64,000 nt of DNA, taken from Seriola aureovittata (Eukaryota > Chordata > Actinopteri > Carangiformes > Carangidae). Below the pieces are notes generated by a model. The model did not search any database. It saw only the letters and a list, made by a program, of their open reading frames with translations, and had not been told where the DNA came from. Below, piece by piece: positions 50,601 to 64,000 of this stretch. The stretch lies in assembly GCF_021018895.1 (NCBI RefSeq), contig NC_079377.1:7446501-7510500 (forward strand), written 5' to 3'. Within the stretch, counting starts at the first letter, position 1. Every line of letters begins with the position of its first letter. Position numbers and translations under genes: made by a program.

Positions 50601-52227
50601 CTTTAACCTCATCTGTAGAAGATGAAGGCGAGAAGATGAATACTGGAACCAGTACTGCAGGCATAATAGCCCCTGAGAGTGCTGCCATGTGTGCACGCCC
50701 TTGTCTGGCTGTTGTCCCATTGTAGTGACAGCAGTTGCCCTTGGGGTGCCAGGGGCCATAGTTCAGGCCTACGCAAAAATAAGTTCAGTGGAGATGAAGT
50801 CTCCTGCAAGTAAAAGAGTGATGTCAGGCCAGTTCAGTGGTCTAGTCGATAAGTGGATGGACTCTTTCCCCAAGGCTGGAGCCAGTGCTGGCCTCTGTGG
50901 AGAGAGAGGAAAGAGGATGACAGCCATTATTGGCACAGGGAGAGTCAGTCACCTTTGATCTCCCAGTGGAAGTATCACTCCCGTCTTCACAGCTGTGTTT
51001 GCCCCTGCCCTCCTCCTCTTACTACTCCTCTCTATCTCTGGTCAAACACAACACATAAGCAGTGTGTTCTCTTTCTCCACTTACCCTCTCTCCCTCTCTC
51101 TATAAATACTCACTTGGCATCTTCATACTTGTATACTCTGACGATGCAGCAGCAGTAGTCCTATCTATGCATGTTTTCTGGTTGCATTGTATCTATCACC
51201 CTCATCCATGATATTATTGAAATTAGATTTGAATAGTTTTAACTGAGATTCATCCTTTCTGAAAAATATATCTACCAAGCAAGCAGTTAAAATGTTCATT
51301 GTGGTTGTGGGGTTTAGGTGGCTCCATAAGCCCCTGTGAGCTGTGTGGTGTCAGACACAAAAATCTCCCAGTTGGGAGTTTCCTGGAGATATGACTCCAT
51401 AGCTCTGCTTAATGCCAGAACAGCCAGCCTGATCAGAACCTGATCACTAGCTTGTTACTAGACTTCCTGTACTAGCCATGGACTGAGCATAATGCCACAT
51501 TTGGACAAGTTAGATCACAAGTGTACTTGGTTCCAGAACATGTTGGACCAAAATTTAATGGTTGACTTTGTAGTTGTACTGTTGAATTTCTTTTGTGGGT
51601 AAGTTAGCTCAAGGAATGTAGATTTTAAATACTGTAAAAAAATAAAATAAAATAAAAAAACAGTTTGAAATGTGATTGGTATACATCCCTTCCTTTACAT
51701 TTATCTATGCATAACGTAGTAGTGTTAGATTCCCAATGTAGAAATTAATTGTTCTTGTCCCTGAATAGTTAAAAAATCCAGTCTCATAGTTGCTGGGAAG
51801 TGCATGTGATGAACCTTATATTTAATGGATTTATTGGCTTTTATTTACTGGCTCATATTTATCTTTTCTTTGGTAACATCTACACCATTGCAGCACTTTT
51901 ATACAATTTGCTATTTTTTGCTTTCATGATTTATAATAATAAAAATCATACTCATTATCCATGCCTTCATTTTCCTACATGTACTCTACATATGATGTGA
52001 AAATCAGAAAAGAGATCAACACCCTGTTAATTTTTCCTTTTTCCCGTGTAGCCCTGCCTCTGTTATGTGTATCTGTCCTTGGATGTTTTTCTCATTGTGT
52101 ACGTGTCCTGTGTGTGTTCTTTTATTGCCTTCAGACACACATATCCAGATTACCACCCGGAACTGTTCCTGGACAGTCTTTGGCCATTGAGGGAGGAGTA
52201 TGTCGACTGATGAGCGTAGTGGAGTGA
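26946..52227 (+). CDS. tasp1: TASP1, taspase 1 (threonine aspartase), complete coding region
   Basis: Thirteen coding exons join in frame to give about 425 residues, close to the 420 of the human protein. The family is an Ntn-hydrolase of the type 2 asparaginase fold that cleaves itself and then cuts after Asp in MLL1/KMT2A, MLL2 and TFIIA. Landmarks: [20 protein letters not shown] at about 48-67; an asparaginase-like core; a basic segment KRNKRK (203-208) plus TKKRRQ (222-227) matching the known bipartite nuclear signal; the autocleavage site D239/T240 in [11 protein letters not shown], where Thr becomes the nucleophile of the beta subunit; and the C-terminal [13 protein letters not shown] motif. 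If translation starts at Met 26976 instead, all numbers fall by 10 and the catalytic residue is Thr230 (human Thr234). No frameshift or missing key residue is seen. The gene is tail to tail with ISM1 and head to head with MACROD2. Confidence 0.96.
27233..27300 (+). CDS. tasp1: TASP1 coding exon 3
   Basis: The 68-bp exon has a TTTGCTCTCAG acceptor and a GTAAGT donor. It encodes [20 protein letters not shown] plus QR, nearly identical to the vertebrate taspase sequence, and ends in phase 0. Confidence 0.95.
27630..28330. mobile_element. Decayed Tc1-like element in TASP1 intron 3
   Basis: The stretch carries wording typical of fish Tc1 relics: a segment about TGAAGCACTTCCATGTTCTTG, then CATTCATTGTTCCTTCCATCC, then AAATAACCCCATGGTACTGCC. 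No intact transposase frame or clean terminal repeats are visible, so the limits and family are approximate. Confidence 0.55.
28532..28600 (+). CDS. tasp1: TASP1 coding exon 4
   Basis: The 69-bp exon has a TCTTTCACAG acceptor and a GTGGGT donor, phase 0 at both ends. It encodes [20 protein letters not shown] plus ELE, a conserved helix of the asparaginase-type fold. Confidence 0.94.
29178..29298 (+). CDS. tasp1: TASP1 coding exon 5
   Basis: The 121-bp exon has a TTCTCAG acceptor and a GTGAGT donor (phase 0 in, phase 1 out). It encodes [20 protein letters not shown] and then [20 protein letters not shown], the conserved core containing the TNAG motif of type 2 asparaginases. Confidence 0.96.
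30010..30094 (+). CDS. tasp1: TASP1 coding exon 6
   Basis: The 85-bp exon has a TCCTTCAG acceptor and a GTGATT donor, a weaker match to consensus than the others. It encodes [20 protein letters not shown] and LSAGRIPP; the split Cys codon (TG|C) joins it to exon 7 after an intron of only 75 bp. Confidence 0.93.
30170..30249 (+). CDS. tasp1: TASP1 coding exon 7
   Basis: The 80-bp exon has a poly-T tract and TTTAG acceptor, and a GTAAGT donor. It encodes [20 protein letters not shown] and PSEKMAT and ends in phase 1. It corresponds to the CFLVGEGA segment of the human protein. Confidence 0.93.
30392..30498 (+). CDS. tasp1: TASP1 coding exon 8 (nuclear localisation segment)
   Basis: The 107-bp exon has an ACACACAG acceptor and a GTGAGT donor. 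It encodes [19 protein letters not shown] and [17 protein letters not shown]. The two basic clusters match the nuclear import signal in the loop that precedes the cleavage site. Confidence 0.93.
30499..33923 (+). other. TASP1 intron 8
   Basis: This 3.4-kb intron contains a 156-codon open frame at 30605-31075 with no recognisable domain, taken here as chance, and a dimeric percomorph repeat at 33285-33600. Otherwise I see no gene. Confidence 0.8.
33285..33600 (+). repeat. Dimeric percomorph interspersed repeat
   Basis: Two units about 140 bp apart share GTGAATG..ATATCTCAGGAAC(G/A)CC, a segment GATTAGA and GGTCAAGGTCACTGTGACC. I recognise this as a repeat widespread in percomorph fish; its class is uncertain. 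Confidence 0.65.
33924..34043 (+). CDS. tasp1: TASP1 coding exon 9 (catalytic Thr)
   Basis: The 120-bp exon has a GATGTAG acceptor and a GTAGTC donor, phase 0 at both ends. It encodes [20 protein letters not shown] and [20 protein letters not shown]. The ACT codon at 33948-33950 is the catalytic Thr, directly after Asp, as autoproteolysis requires. Confidence 0.97.
34044..35882 (+). other. TASP1 intron 9
   Basis: This 1.8-kb AT-rich intron has only short random-looking open frames and no feature I can name. Confidence 0.8.
35883..35961 (+). CDS. tasp1: TASP1 coding exon 10
   Basis: The 79-bp exon has a TTTTCTCAG acceptor and a GTATAC donor. It encodes [20 protein letters not shown] and TAVSTSG, matching the conserved GCGCWAE and STSG segments of the beta subunit. 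Confidence 0.95.
39376..39430 (+). repeat. CCACC-rich tract
   Basis: An irregular run of CCACC and CCACCCC units in TASP1 intron 10. Confidence 0.85.
40685..40880 (+). repeat. SINE-like fragment
   Basis: It has a tRNA-SINE-like layout: GGTTGCTATTTCAAATTCCC resembling a degenerate B box, then CCAGACCAGCTGGGAATCTG and the teleost SINE signature GTGCCCTTGAGCAAGGCA. The 5' end and A box are unclear. Confidence 0.5.
41389..41499 (+). CDS. tasp1: TASP1 coding exon 11
   Basis: The 111-bp exon has a TTTTGCCAG acceptor and a GTGAGT donor. It encodes [20 protein letters not shown] and [16 protein letters not shown], the conserved CGEHL segment and the following helices. Confidence 0.95.
42390..42933. 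mobile_element. Terminal-inverted-repeat DNA element, non-autonomous
   Basis: The left end (AAGCACTTTATCAGGAAC) is the inverse complement of the right end (GTTCCTAATAAAGTGCTT) with one mismatch, extended by TATACAC and GTGTATG. The interior of about 480 bp has no intact gene. Such CACTTTATTAGG ends recur in fish genomes; I do not assign a superfamily. Confidence 0.7.
43834..43941 (+). CDS. tasp1: TASP1 coding exon 12
   Basis: The 108-bp exon has a TTTGTATCCAG acceptor and a GTAAGA donor. It encodes [20 protein letters not shown] and then [16 protein letters not shown]. The second half is a variable surface loop in vertebrate taspases. Confidence 0.94.
44030..44460 (+). pseudogene. Possible retropseudogene-like fragment in TASP1 intron 12
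   Basis: Broken plus-strand frames include [20 protein letters not shown] and, in another frame, [19 protein letters not shown], ending in a stop. An AATAAA follows near 44531. I do not recognise the parent family, and TASP1 does not use this sequence because exons 12 and 13 join in frame without it. Confidence 0.25.
45032..45105 (+). CDS. tasp1: TASP1 coding exon 13
   Basis: The 74-bp exon has a GTTTTCACAG acceptor and a GTGAGC donor. It encodes [20 protein letters not shown] and DSKAK, essentially invariant among vertebrates, and ends in phase 0. Confidence 0.95.
45106..52134 (+). other. TASP1 intron 13
   Basis: This 7-kb intron, the largest in the gene, has a GT plus poly-G microsatellite at 47661-47708. 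Its open frames (for example 49520-49900) have no recognisable domain or gene structure. Confidence 0.8.
47661..47708 (+). repeat. GT microsatellite followed by poly-G
   Basis: About 16 GT units run directly into a G run of about 17 nt in TASP1 intron 13. Confidence 0.95.
52135..52227 (+). CDS. tasp1: TASP1 coding exon 14 (stop)
   Basis: A TTATTGCCTTCAG acceptor opens the exon after a 7-kb intron. It encodes [20 protein letters not shown] and [10 protein letters not shown] followed by TGA at 52225-52227. The C-terminus matches the vertebrate taspase end in position and motif. Confidence 0.95.
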   Translation, partial: THISRLPPGTVPGQSLAIEGGVCRLMSVVE

Positions 52228-52961
52228 GCCGCATTCACCCTTCTTCTGGGCTTCTTCAGCAATACTCCAATACATACCCTTCCACCCACTCGCAAACACA
52301 CACATACACCACCCTCATCGGCCCACCACCTTTTTGATGCCAGAAGTAATGAGCTTGAGCTGTTTTAACAGGTGTCCAGGAAGGACGGAAGGGTGTTAGC
52401 TTCTACTTAGTGCACTTACAGGACTTCCCTTTGCCACTGTCTGCCTCCAGCATGTACTCTATGCCAATTTACCCCCCAGGCTCTCCAGTGTCACCTGGAC
52501 TAGACTTGATGCACCATTTTTTTCTTTGTTACTCTTTTCAAACTAAAAGTGGCATCCTCTCTTTTGTATATAAGCTATGATTTAGGAAAACAGGGTGGAT
52601 GTTCATTTCATTTTGTATTGCTGAACAGATGTGACTATTTTCAAACTTTTAGTAATTTCAAATGCAAGACCTTATTTTGTTCTTAAAATACTTTTCATGT
52701 TTAAAAAGATGTCAGATTGCACCTTGTGGAATGCCTGCTACTCAACATAATTGTTATGAATTCATGTACTCCTGCAGGCCTATTGTTATTAATCCTACAG
52801 CATACTGTATAATGTAGCATAATGTGCATCTTAGAATCTCATGATGAATTTTATAACCATTTCAGCCATAGAATGCTTTTCTTTGATTGTTTTTAAATGT
52901 GAATGCATAGATATTGCATGTACAAAATCTACAGTAAGCCACTTTCTGTTCTTTGACAGGC

Positions 52962-52999
<38 letters not shown>

Positions 53000-53410
53000 A
53001 TATATATATATATAGTGCTCAGGTAGCAGCATCTGACCCCACCGCCAAACATGACTGTTAGTCATCATTTAAAGATAACAATCTATATTTGTATCGTCAC
53101 ACTGACATAGACATGTATTTTCTTGCTAAAAAAAACAGACAGCTAAGAACTAATTTATGCATCAAGCCCATGAAATGGTGCTGTTGAGAATTGTACTTGA
53201 AAGGAGAAATGGCCTGAATTGATACTTCTGTTGGGATAATCAGTTTCTCTGGTTTTGCTGTTTCACTCAGTTACTACTAAGAGTCTCCACAAATATTACT
53301 TTACTTGAAAATGCAACTAATATAAAATGGTATAAGCTATGAAAATGGTAAATATGTGCACATCCGTCTACAGTGCTCAGAAAGTAAATAAAATCTATGT
53401 TGCTACATTT
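52228..53410 (+). other. Probable TASP1 3'UTR
   Basis: The first AATAAA that I see after the stop is at 53387-53392, implying a 3'UTR of about 1.2 kb; a second AATAAA lies at 53582-53587. The interval includes an AT/GT microsatellite (52961-53016). The end point is inferred. Confidence 0.45.
52961..53016 (+). repeat. AT/GT compound microsatellite
   Basis: An AT tract, a GT tract and a second AT tract in series, inside the predicted TASP1 3'UTR. Confidence 0.95.
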
Positions 53411-53726
53411 CTGCATTTATCTTTAGTCTTTTCGACTCCATCACATGAGACATATTCTTCCATCTGTACCTTTTCCAAAAAAGACATGCATTGCTATTTG
53501 GAGAGCAGTTTGTGTAAACCATGACAGGCAGCATAAATATCCTCATCTGAGCTGTGGACTGCCAAAAATGTATAGTCTGGAAATAAATTACATGCTGGAC
53601 AGTAACTAGAGTGGAGAAAGAATTCTGCAGGAGGACTTGTGATCATGCTAAAACATTACAATATGAGTGGGGAAATGAATGAAGTTTGTGTTTGTTGAGG
53701 AACATGCCTGCTGTGCGTCTCTGCAT

Positions 53727-53748
53727 CACACACACACACACACACACA
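53727..53748 (+). repeat. CA microsatellite
   Basis: A short CA tract just downstream of the TASP1 polyadenylation signals. Confidence 0.9.
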
Positions 53749-54686
53749 AACACAAAAGATGCTCTTTTTCTGAGCTATTGTTTTTTGACATTTCATCTTC
53801 AAAATGTTCTATTCTCCAGTGTTTTCTTCTTGTCTTGCTTTGATTCCACATAAATATACTTTTAAAGGCTCTGATTAGAGCGGGCAGTTATTTATATCAA
53901 TTGTTTCAGTCTCAAGGGCAAGAGTTTGCCCAGCTGCTGGCTCTGGATCATGGCCATGGTAGTGTCTGGGAGGAACGTGCAATAGAGATGTTCAAGAAGA
54001 TAAATATATTCACTGTTTGAAGAGAGGGATGCCTCCCTGTCAGCGTATCATGTTCGGTTGTGTGGTAGTAGTGTGTGGTATTGAAGATATCCAGCCGGTT
54101 TGCTTCTCAGGTGTAAGATGTCACAGTCTCTCGATATCACTAATGCGCAAAATGAATCTGACAGGTCAGGAGGAGCAGCAGAAGGTTGGTTGGGGAGGTG
54201 CTGTGCGTGTTTGTTTTTGTTCCACAGCCCCATGACCCCTGGTTTGATCTTGAGGGTCCATCTAAAAGGAGACGTAGGTTACCTTGCCCCTCACCCACAC
54301 TCACACCATTCTCCATTAGCTTGATTATGTGTTATTACAGAGCGCTCTTTTTTCTTTTTTTTTCTCAGAGCTAATCTGTGTTGCTGGGAGACCCTCGCTG
54401 CCCTATTCAGCACAGGACCTTCCCCTTCAAACATCATCTCTCTCTGTCCTGGATCCCCTTTGCTTTGAAAAAGGATCCTGGGTCTTTAAAAAAGTGGACG
54501 GGGTCCTGAGCCATTCAAGGTGTATCCAATGCCTCGCGCTCAGCAAGGCTCTTAAATGCAAAACAGACGGTGAAGCAAATAAAGATCAAAGGCAGCAGCC
54601 TTGCCTGCCTGGCCTGCTGTCCTCACATGCCAAGCAGTGCTGTCACAGTGAATCACGGCCATGCAGCTTCCATGCTCATGCTGACA

Positions 54687-54716
54687 CCCCCCCCCCCCCC
54701 CCCCCCCCCCACCCCC
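54687..54716 (+). repeat. Poly-C run
   Basis: A run of about 24 C, one A and five C. It gives proline runs in overlapping frames and is a likely site of length error. Confidence 0.9.
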
Positions 54717-57700
54717 AAAACCACCACCTCAGAGCCACCAACCCCTTCGACACCGCTACAGCCCTCTGTGCTGCTGTCTGACATCAGTTCTTACTCATGG
54801 GGTAAAACCAGACAATGTATGGAGCTGCCTTTGTCAGACGAAGCAAGAGCGTACCCTGAGCGTACCCTGAGGAAACAGAGGAGCCAGACTTCACTCACCG
54901 CCAGACTTCACTCACCGTTATCCACATCAGGATCTGCTGATAGCGTGTTCGGAGCCAAGCAGTGGAGCATTTCAGTATCATAGTCTCAGGACACGGTGCA
55001 GGATTTCACCGTGGCTGCATTTGCTTTCTCTCTTACAATGAAATCAATGATCTTGTGTATGTGTTTGGTGACTGAAAACGGATGTTATTTTTCTATGTAA
55101 TGATCCGTTAGATTTGAAATAATGTCTGCCTCTTTAAAAGTCCATTTGCATTTGAGTCAAACTGATTTCCACTCACTTCTATTAACACATGATGCTAGCA
55201 GAGCGTATAAAATCTGGTGGTGCATTAGTCATAAGTTTAGCTCAATGAAAAGCATGACTGAATATAATAACTCTTTTATGAGGGGGCAAAGCAGATCCCT
55301 TTTCCTCTGCTGTCCTCATTAATGTGACAGCTCTGAGTGTGTGAATTTATGAGCGGGTGCGTGTTATTTTAGCTTTTGTTTGAACTGACATAGACGACAT
55401 GAGCCAGGGGCAGGTACCTCTCAAGGCCATGAGGGCCATCTAACAAGACTATTGAATGGTGATGCTATACATCCAAGTGAATTGGAGCCTTTAGTTATGT
55501 TCTTTGTCACTGTTCTGCCATAGATGGTGTGGCTACAGATCCCTGCAGCACCTCAGCCATGTCCTGGCAGCAGGGGTTAAGTAAGGCAGTCTGCCCTCTC
55601 AGATGCTCCACAGCTACTTGACCTGTTTGTTCAGCTGCACACTCAGGCACATGTTTGCCCCCACCACCTCCTCCTCCTCCCCTGACTTGCTGTGCCAAAG
55701 ATGTGAGCCAAAGGTAAGCAGAATGCCAGCGGCCCTGCCCCTGTTTTTGCTGGTAGGACACTGGGGGTGAAGGTTGAGAGGGAGGGACAGTACGGCTAGA
55801 TAAGCAGTCTCCTGCTCCAGGTCAGCTATTCCAGATTAGAAGACCAAAGAAAAACCTTTTAATTAGGTTTGCCGTGCAGTTTGAGCCCTGTGGTATTGCG
55901 GCCCAGACACTTCCTGCATTGTGCTACACCACCCATAAAGTAGCGGGAGTAGAGGGAGTGAGAGAAAGAAAGTGAGGGAGTGAGGCTAAAAACGGTTCTG
56001 CCACATCTGCACCACGCCACAAAACAAAGACATGCCTGATTGCCACCATGCACCCTGGTTATTCACTCACAAAGATCCTCACAGTGAGCTCCAGCATGGA
56101 CAACAAACCACCTGGACTCGCTTTAATGTGAAATATTTGTAGAGAAAAGAGGTGGGGAACAGCTGAGCTTTCGCTTCATTTATTACAACATTAACTCATC
56201 CAAGTTTCCACTGCTTTATTCTCCTTTTTAACTCCTCTTGTTTTCATATTCCCACAGTTAGCGCTTGTGTGGAGATCTACTGAGAAATCCCAGAGCCAGC
56301 GCTGTCAAACTTGGTCTAAAACAGTGTAAGTACGTTGGACATAATTTCCTTCTCATAACAAAAATAGAGGCAAAATACCAACAATCATATCTTGGTGATG
56401 CTTAATGAGCCCTTTCGGATCCTTGACAATATACCACTAATATGGTGCTTTGCATCCTTTGAAACATACCAAAGTAGGGTCCTGGAAATAGTAACACAAA
56501 AGCGAGGCCTCATAGACGTCCCACAGCCAACGCAACAAGCTTTCCCGGTACTCTCTGTACTCGCTGGTCTACAGTATGTCTGCAGTCTCGTGCATTTAAC
56601 ACCGATTACATACAGCCTCTAAATCGTGTGTCTGTATTCCTACCTGCGCCCTGGCACAGGAATCACATTGCAGGCTGTGCTAGAGTTTCTAGGGGAGGGG
56701 AGAAGAGATGAGATATGAAAAGTGAGGAGGGGATATGAGTAATTGCGTGCTCTCGAGACACGTGGAGCCTGTCTGGAGAAGAGATACCGGGCTCGGAGAG
56801 GGGAGTTGGGGGCCTGGGGTGTCATCAATTTGAGCTCGGCCTTAATGTTTCAGAATAAAGACGAACACCTTGCTTTGATCTTCATGGCCTGTTCAGCAGA
56901 CGGTCTACTACGATAACGATCTATACCCGTTACTGTAATCTTAGCCCTGAACCATGCTTTTACTGGAGAGATGGACAGAAGACAGCTTTTACATACTGTG
57001 GGTCTGATAATACTGAGGGAGACATATATCTGCAGTTTAAAAGAATATCAGTGATTTACAGTGAGCGTTTGAGGGTGGGTTGTTGATAAAAGGCTTTTTT
57101 TTTTGGGATAAATGGGTCGAAGGACGTGTGTGGAGGAATTTTGTATGACTAGTGAAGCAACTAGGCGGTTGCGAGTAGCGCCTCAGGGGTGTGGAACGTG
57201 CTGGGGCCTGCTTCATTATAAAGACAAGCCCTGCACCCAGGCAGCTGTGCCGCACACAAGACTGCAGGAATGAGGGCACCATGAATGGCTTTCTCTGTGT
57301 GACAATGACTGCAGCACTCAGCAGAGAGGGAATGGTCAGAGGTCCCTGCAATGGACAGGCAGCTTTGAGTGTGTGTGTGTGAGTGTGTGAGTGCGTGTGT
57401 ACACTGAGAAATTACTCAGGAATGCAAGGATACATGCCAAAGACAAATAATTTGAGTCGCATTCAAGGGAATCTTACCCTCCTCGCCCTCTGAAGAAATA
57501 TCACAATCCCATCAAAAGGCTTGGCCGGAGAGCCACACTGGATGGAACTAATGGAAGACTTGTGCGCTGGCTTAAGCCTGGTGGAGGAGTTTAACTGATG
57601 AGCTGTGTTTTTTGTTTTTTTTTAACTACTGATGAATTTCCTCTGACAGCAGGAGGGAAATCTAATAGTTCCTGATGAAACTTTGCATGAAATTGTATTT

Positions 57701-58140
57701 TGAAGATCATGCATGCAAAGATTTTTTTTTTAATTCTTTTTATAGCAACACATTCAATGGCATTTTTAAAATTTTATTTATAGATTTATATTTCAAAAAT
57801 CTTTCCATACATTTGAATTCACACATTCTTTACGGTCTATTACGGTTTAATCCTAACTTGAGACAGGGATGGTGGAGTTTGAGCTGGGGAGGAATCTCAA
57901 GTTAGCATTCAGCCATACAGTCTGTGAATCCGAAACCACAGTCATAGACACCCAACTCAGACGCAGCTACAGCTTAATAAATACTTTACAAAAATAATGC
58001 AGGCTTTTTACAATGGAGATCTGCCTCAGAGACACAATGGACACGGTGGTAAATTACTGGTAGAAATTTTTAAAATGTGCATGCTGAATAAACATACTCA
58101 CAAGCTTACATGAGAACCTGGATATTGCAATTGACAAAAC

Positions 58141-58213
58141 GGGGGGGGGGGGGATAAGTTTTATATCCTGTCCTCTGTCCCCAAGCCCCCACCCCCACCC
58201 CCACCCCCACCCC
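58141..58213 (+). repeat. Poly-G run and CCCCCA tract
   Basis: A G run (58141-58153) and, 30 bp on, a CCCCCA tract (58184-58213), downstream of ISM1. Confidence 0.9.
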
Positions 58214-58404
58214 GACACATTCCTGGAGGATCTCATTATTGTATTATCACAGGCCTCTCAGATTCACAAAACAAACCAAAACAATCTAGGGAGACGAACA
58301 CGGACACAATCTAAATGGACATTCCTAAAATAACAATTTTCCCTTTTAACAATACAAAGTCAGTTCTCCCTTTAGTGACCAAATCTGCCAGAGTTATAAT
58401 TACT

Positions 58405-58696
58405 GGCGCAATTTCAGAGGCATGTTTTATTAAAAAAAAAAAGAAAAATTAAAAACAAAGCAACATTTTGTGCCTGTTTTTGTTTAAGTCAAGAAATGTT
58501 CGTTGACCAAGTGAGGGTTCAGACTCTGTTGGATTTTCATTCCTCTTGGAGCAGTAAGTCTTGTTCCTCAGAGCCTAAAAGTTCATTTGTTATTTGACCT
58601 AAAACAGAATGAAAAATGGTTCAGCACCATTTTTGAGGTTTAGCTGAATATTTAAGCAGTGTGTGTTTTTTTTCTCTCCTTTCATTCTACAGAGGG
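58405..58696 (-). other. Probable ISM1 3'UTR (short form)
   Basis: On the minus strand the first AATAAA after the stop is at 58431-58426, about 270 nt downstream. Another lies near 57779-57774, so a longer form is possible. The end is inferred. Confidence 0.35.
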
Positions 58697-62824
<4,128 letters not shown>

Positions 62825-64000
62825 CTGTGGAGAGACAGGAACATAATATTAATCTATTATTGGTGTGTACATTCATGATAGAAGATTAGAACGGATATAA
62901 AATGAAAACCAAATAAAAATATTCTGTGTTAATATAAAGACTAATGGCCCTGTATGTCACTTCTACAGAGTTGGCACATCCAGCAACATCAACAGATTGA
63001 TCTTGCATGTTGACAGAGGTTGTTGTGGCTGTGACCCCTGTCATGAATCCTGCAGACACTGGACTCTCGACTACTCGGAGCCCAGAAAGAAGGAGCCGAT
63101 GACACATTGAGGCAAACTGAGGCGTCTGTCTGCTTCCACCAAAATATAACACGACTACAGCCTGCATCCACAGCCAGTCTCACAGTAAGGCTGTATATGT
63201 TTCCATTTTTAACAGCCTGGCAGTATGCTGCTGATTTACCATAGCAATATGATGTGGGCATTTATAGTATGTTCTGTTACTGGCTGGGAGAAAAGAGCTA
63301 CAGTATGTGAGACTGATGGTTTTCCTGCACTGAGGTTATATAGAGAAACCTAAGCAAACAGTGCAAAATAATTACATCTGTCCTCTTGTAGACAGAAAAA
63401 AACATTTGGTCTTCTGTCAGGGGGGGTTGTAAATTTGTCCCAAAAGGACAATTGGGGCATATGTCCCCTGTCAGGTACGCACAGAAGGAACAATTACTCC
63501 TCAACTGGACAGATAGCCAAAAGTAGTCAGCAATCATCCATTCTGGGTTGGCAGAAAATAAGATCAAAGAAAGCCATCAATCCTGTTCCTTGTTTTCTTT
63601 TTTCATGTCCCCTTTCTTCCTCCCTAGTGTTTTTGTGGTTGGGCTGAGGCCTGAGAATATGGCAGCAGTGCTATACAGTTGCGGTGGCCAGTCACAGACA
63701 AAGTGTCAGCTCAGCCACATTGTGGTGGGAATAAAAGCCCCCAGTGGAGCTGTTTGTGTCCAGCCAAGGTGCACTCTGGGACAATATAGGCGCTGTAAAT
63801 GGAGCTGCACAGCACGGGAGGAAGGATTATAAATGTACATGTAACTTGAATTCAACCACAGAGGGGACAGCGGCTGGCTGCAAAGAAAGACTTCCCTGTC
63901 CAGTTAGGGCTACTCCTTACTACTGCAGAGACCAAATGGAGTTAGAGTGATAATATGACGCATTTCAAAGAATGTAAAAACTTTCACATCAAATTTTTCA
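62825..64000 (-). other. ISM1 intron 1 (partial)
   Basis: This is DNA upstream of ISM1 exon 2 on the minus strand. Open frames here are short and unlike isthmin; the signal-peptide exon was not found. Confidence 0.6.

Larger units (their letters stand above)
53411..58404. other. Intergenic region between convergent TASP1 and ISM1
   Basis: This is about 5 kb between the two gene tails. The part from 53.9 to 56.3 kb is richer in GC than the introns, has several long open frames and exon-like splice signals, but no recognisable protein family. Simple repeats include poly-C (54687-54716), poly-G (58141-58153) and a CCCCCA tract (58184-58213). Confidence 0.6.

Noticed and set aside
54329..54781. 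150-codon Pro-rich frame
   Set aside because: Its Pro run comes from the poly-C tract and the frame competes with an overlapping one; not called as a gene, only included in the transcript lead.
55507..55761. Open frame on the minus strand with a Gly run
   Set aside because: The Gly run comes from a CCACCTCCTCC tract; no splice or family support.

Overview
This window is vertebrate nuclear DNA, and the gene content and repeats point to a teleost fish, probably a percomorph. Exons are short, with GT/AG junctions and kilobase introns. Long CA/GT microsatellites, decayed Tc1/mariner transposons and a dimeric repeat common in percomorph genomes fill the non-coding DNA. There are no bacterial operons, CRISPR arrays, rRNA genes or convincing tRNA genes.

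Three protein-coding genes can be rebuilt exon by exon. (1) MACROD2 (minus strand): its first three coding exons lie at 18034-18070, 14226-14327 and 11244-11357, and the gene continues beyond position 1. It encodes a mono-ADP-ribosyl hydrolase; only the N-terminal region and the first strand of the macrodomain are in the window. (2) TASP1 (plus strand): the complete coding region, 13 coding exons from 26946 to 52227, encodes about 425 residues of taspase 1, the self-cleaving threonine protease that processes MLL-family proteins and TFIIA. All splice phases join without a frameshift and the catalytic Thr is present. (3) ISM1 (minus strand): coding exons 2-6 between 62824 and 58697 encode most of the secreted protein isthmin-1, with its thrombospondin type-1 repeat and AMOP domain; exon 1 (signal peptide) lies beyond 64000.

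Layout: 1-11243 is MACROD2 intron 3 (repeats, one possible coding relic, one GC-rich island). 11244-18070 holds the MACROD2 5' exons, with a Tc1 element in intron 2 and a promoter with twin CCAAT boxes around 18.1-18.46 kb. 18.5-25.7 kb is an AT-rich intergenic spacer with a strong hairpin, a MITE-like element and a conserved-looking non-coding block. 25.7-53.4 kb is TASP1. 53.4-58.4 kb is the TASP1/ISM1 intergenic space, richer in GC, with several exon-like signals of unknown status. 58.4-64 kb is ISM1.

The genes do not form one pathway. The notable feature is their arrangement. TASP1 and ISM1 are tail to tail, as on human chromosome 20p12, while MACROD2 and TASP1 are head to head with no sign of ESF1, NDUFAF5 or SEL1L2, which lie between them in human. 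I found no convincing new biological system; the leads most worth checking are the short upstream ORF overlapping the TASP1 start, the serine-coding repeat in ISM1, the rearranged Tc1 copy, and the exon-like signals at 53.9-56.3 kb.
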